A stretch of DNA of 14,740 bases. Source: CAUZFZ01 sp963579025 (GTDB lineage: Bacteria > Planctomycetota > Planctomycetia > Planctomycetales > Planctomycetaceae). Numbering within the stretch: the stretch's first letter is position 1; each line of letters starts with the position of its first letter. The notes below the pieces were generated by a model. The model made no database searches, had not been told where the DNA came from, and saw only the letters and a list, made by a program, of their open reading frames with translations. Below, piece by piece: positions 14,281 to 14,740 of this stretch. The stretch is taken from the NCBI GenBank assembly GCA_963579025.1, contig CAUZFZ010000215.1:1-14740 (forward strand). Direction: 5' to 3'. The position numbers were made by a program, and so were the translations under genes.

Positions 14281-14740
14281 CTAATCGTCGTCGTCACCTT
14301 CCGGTGCCAGCGCATCGATCCGACGGCCGGCTCGAACCAGCGCGACCGCGAGCAGGGCCACCAGCACGCAGACGACACAACCAATCACAACCGGATTGTC
14401 GAAGACGTCTTTCAGCCTGAGCGGGACGCCGTCGCCAGCCGAATTATTCTGGACGGGTTCACCCAACGTGGCGTCCGCCGTCTCCTCGCCGGATTTCAGA
14501 ACTGCCCGGATCGCTGCCACGTCGTAGCTGGGCGCTTCCGCGTCCTCGGAGCCATAGACCAACTGCATCCCGGCATTGGCGGAAGCCAGATACACCAGTT
14601 CGTGGACAGGTCCCTCGGCGGATACCGCGTCGAAGGTGACCGGTGGGCTGTCGCGGTCATCCACAACAAGTAGAGCGTTCTGTCGAGCGAGCATGGATGC
14701 GAGCCGAGATAGAATGCTTTGAACAAGTAGAGCGTTCTGT
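14281..14740 (-). CDS. C-terminally anchored membrane protein, 5' end not in window
   Basis: I do not recognise this protein. The frame is open to the window edge, so the true start may lie outside; the first in-window ATG is 14694 (137 residues from there). From that Met, a soluble part of about 95 residues (ALLVVDDRDSPPVTFDAVSA, VHELVYLASANAGMQLVYGS) precedes one transmembrane segment PVVIGCVVCVLVALLAVALV (101-120). Basic residues RAGRR then face the cytoplasm, followed by an acidic tail ending in four Asp. With the positive-inside rule this puts the soluble part outside the cytoplasm, which would need a signal peptide upstream of the window. It converges on the pilin gene. An envelope or pilus-related role is only suggested by that neighbour. 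Confidence 0.6.
   Translation of the reverse strand, partial: QNALLVQSILSRLASMLARQNALLVVDDRDSPPVTFDAVSAEGPVHELVYLASANAGMQLVYGSEDAEAPSYDVAAIRAVLKSGEETADATLGEPVQNNSAGDGVPLRLKDVFDNPVVIGCVVCVLVALLAVALVRAGRRIDALAPEGDDDD
14665..14740. repeat. 19-nt direct repeat, 57-nt period, in frame
   Basis: AACAAGTAGAGCGTTCTGT occurs at 14665-14683 and again at 14722-14740, the very end of the window, so the second copy may extend further. The 57-nt period is a multiple of three, so both copies encode QNALLV in the partial membrane-protein gene. It may be a tandem duplication within the coding region, or an assembly artefact if the window ends at a contig edge. Confidence 0.6.

Overview
The window looks like chromosomal DNA of a planctomycete (Planctomycetota). 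This is inferred from the style of the genes (a Tat-exported TIM-barrel enzyme, an unrecognised secreted protein, a Flp-type pilin, a YceH/DUF480 protein) and from intergenic spacers filled with composite palindromes of a kind I remember from that phylum. No rRNA, tRNA, CRISPR array, insertion sequence or phage gene was seen.

Layout, left to right. 1-467 is non-coding and holds two elaborate palindromic elements downstream of mfd. 468-3776 (-) is the transcription-repair coupling factor Mfd. 3777-3943 is a divergent promoter region with an 11-nt direct repeat and a good sigma70-like promoter. It drives a two-gene toxin-antitoxin operon (3944-4536, +) of an unrecognised 85-aa putative antitoxin and a RelE/ParE-family toxin. 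4637-5398 (-) is a YceH/DUF480 winged-helix protein and 5477-6778 (-) a secreted protein of unknown function; inverted heptamer arrays lie between them. 6779-7108 is a divergent spacer with more heptamers. 7109-8737 (+) is a Tat-exported glycoside-hydrolase-like protein. It converges on ddl, with a 75-nt hairpin element in between. 8896-12204 (-) is a peptidoglycan precursor cluster murC-murB-ddl, with murC and murB overlapping by 26 nt. 12320-13611 (-) is a small soluble histidine kinase followed by a cupin protein. 13612-14080 has no clear gene. 14081-14254 (+) is a Flp-type pilin facing a partial C-tail-anchored membrane protein (14281 to the window edge, -).

Functionally, murC, murB and ddl supply consecutive or parallel cytoplasmic steps of UDP-MurNAc-pentapeptide synthesis. 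Mfd couples stalled RNA polymerase to nucleotide excision repair. The toxin-antitoxin pair is a self-contained module. The kinase-cupin pair is probably co-transcribed, but its signal and target are unknown.

The most unusual content is non-coding. Five spacers carry large inverted structures, and three of them are built from short units at a strict 7-bp or 10-bp period. No complete new multigene system can be demonstrated from this window alone.
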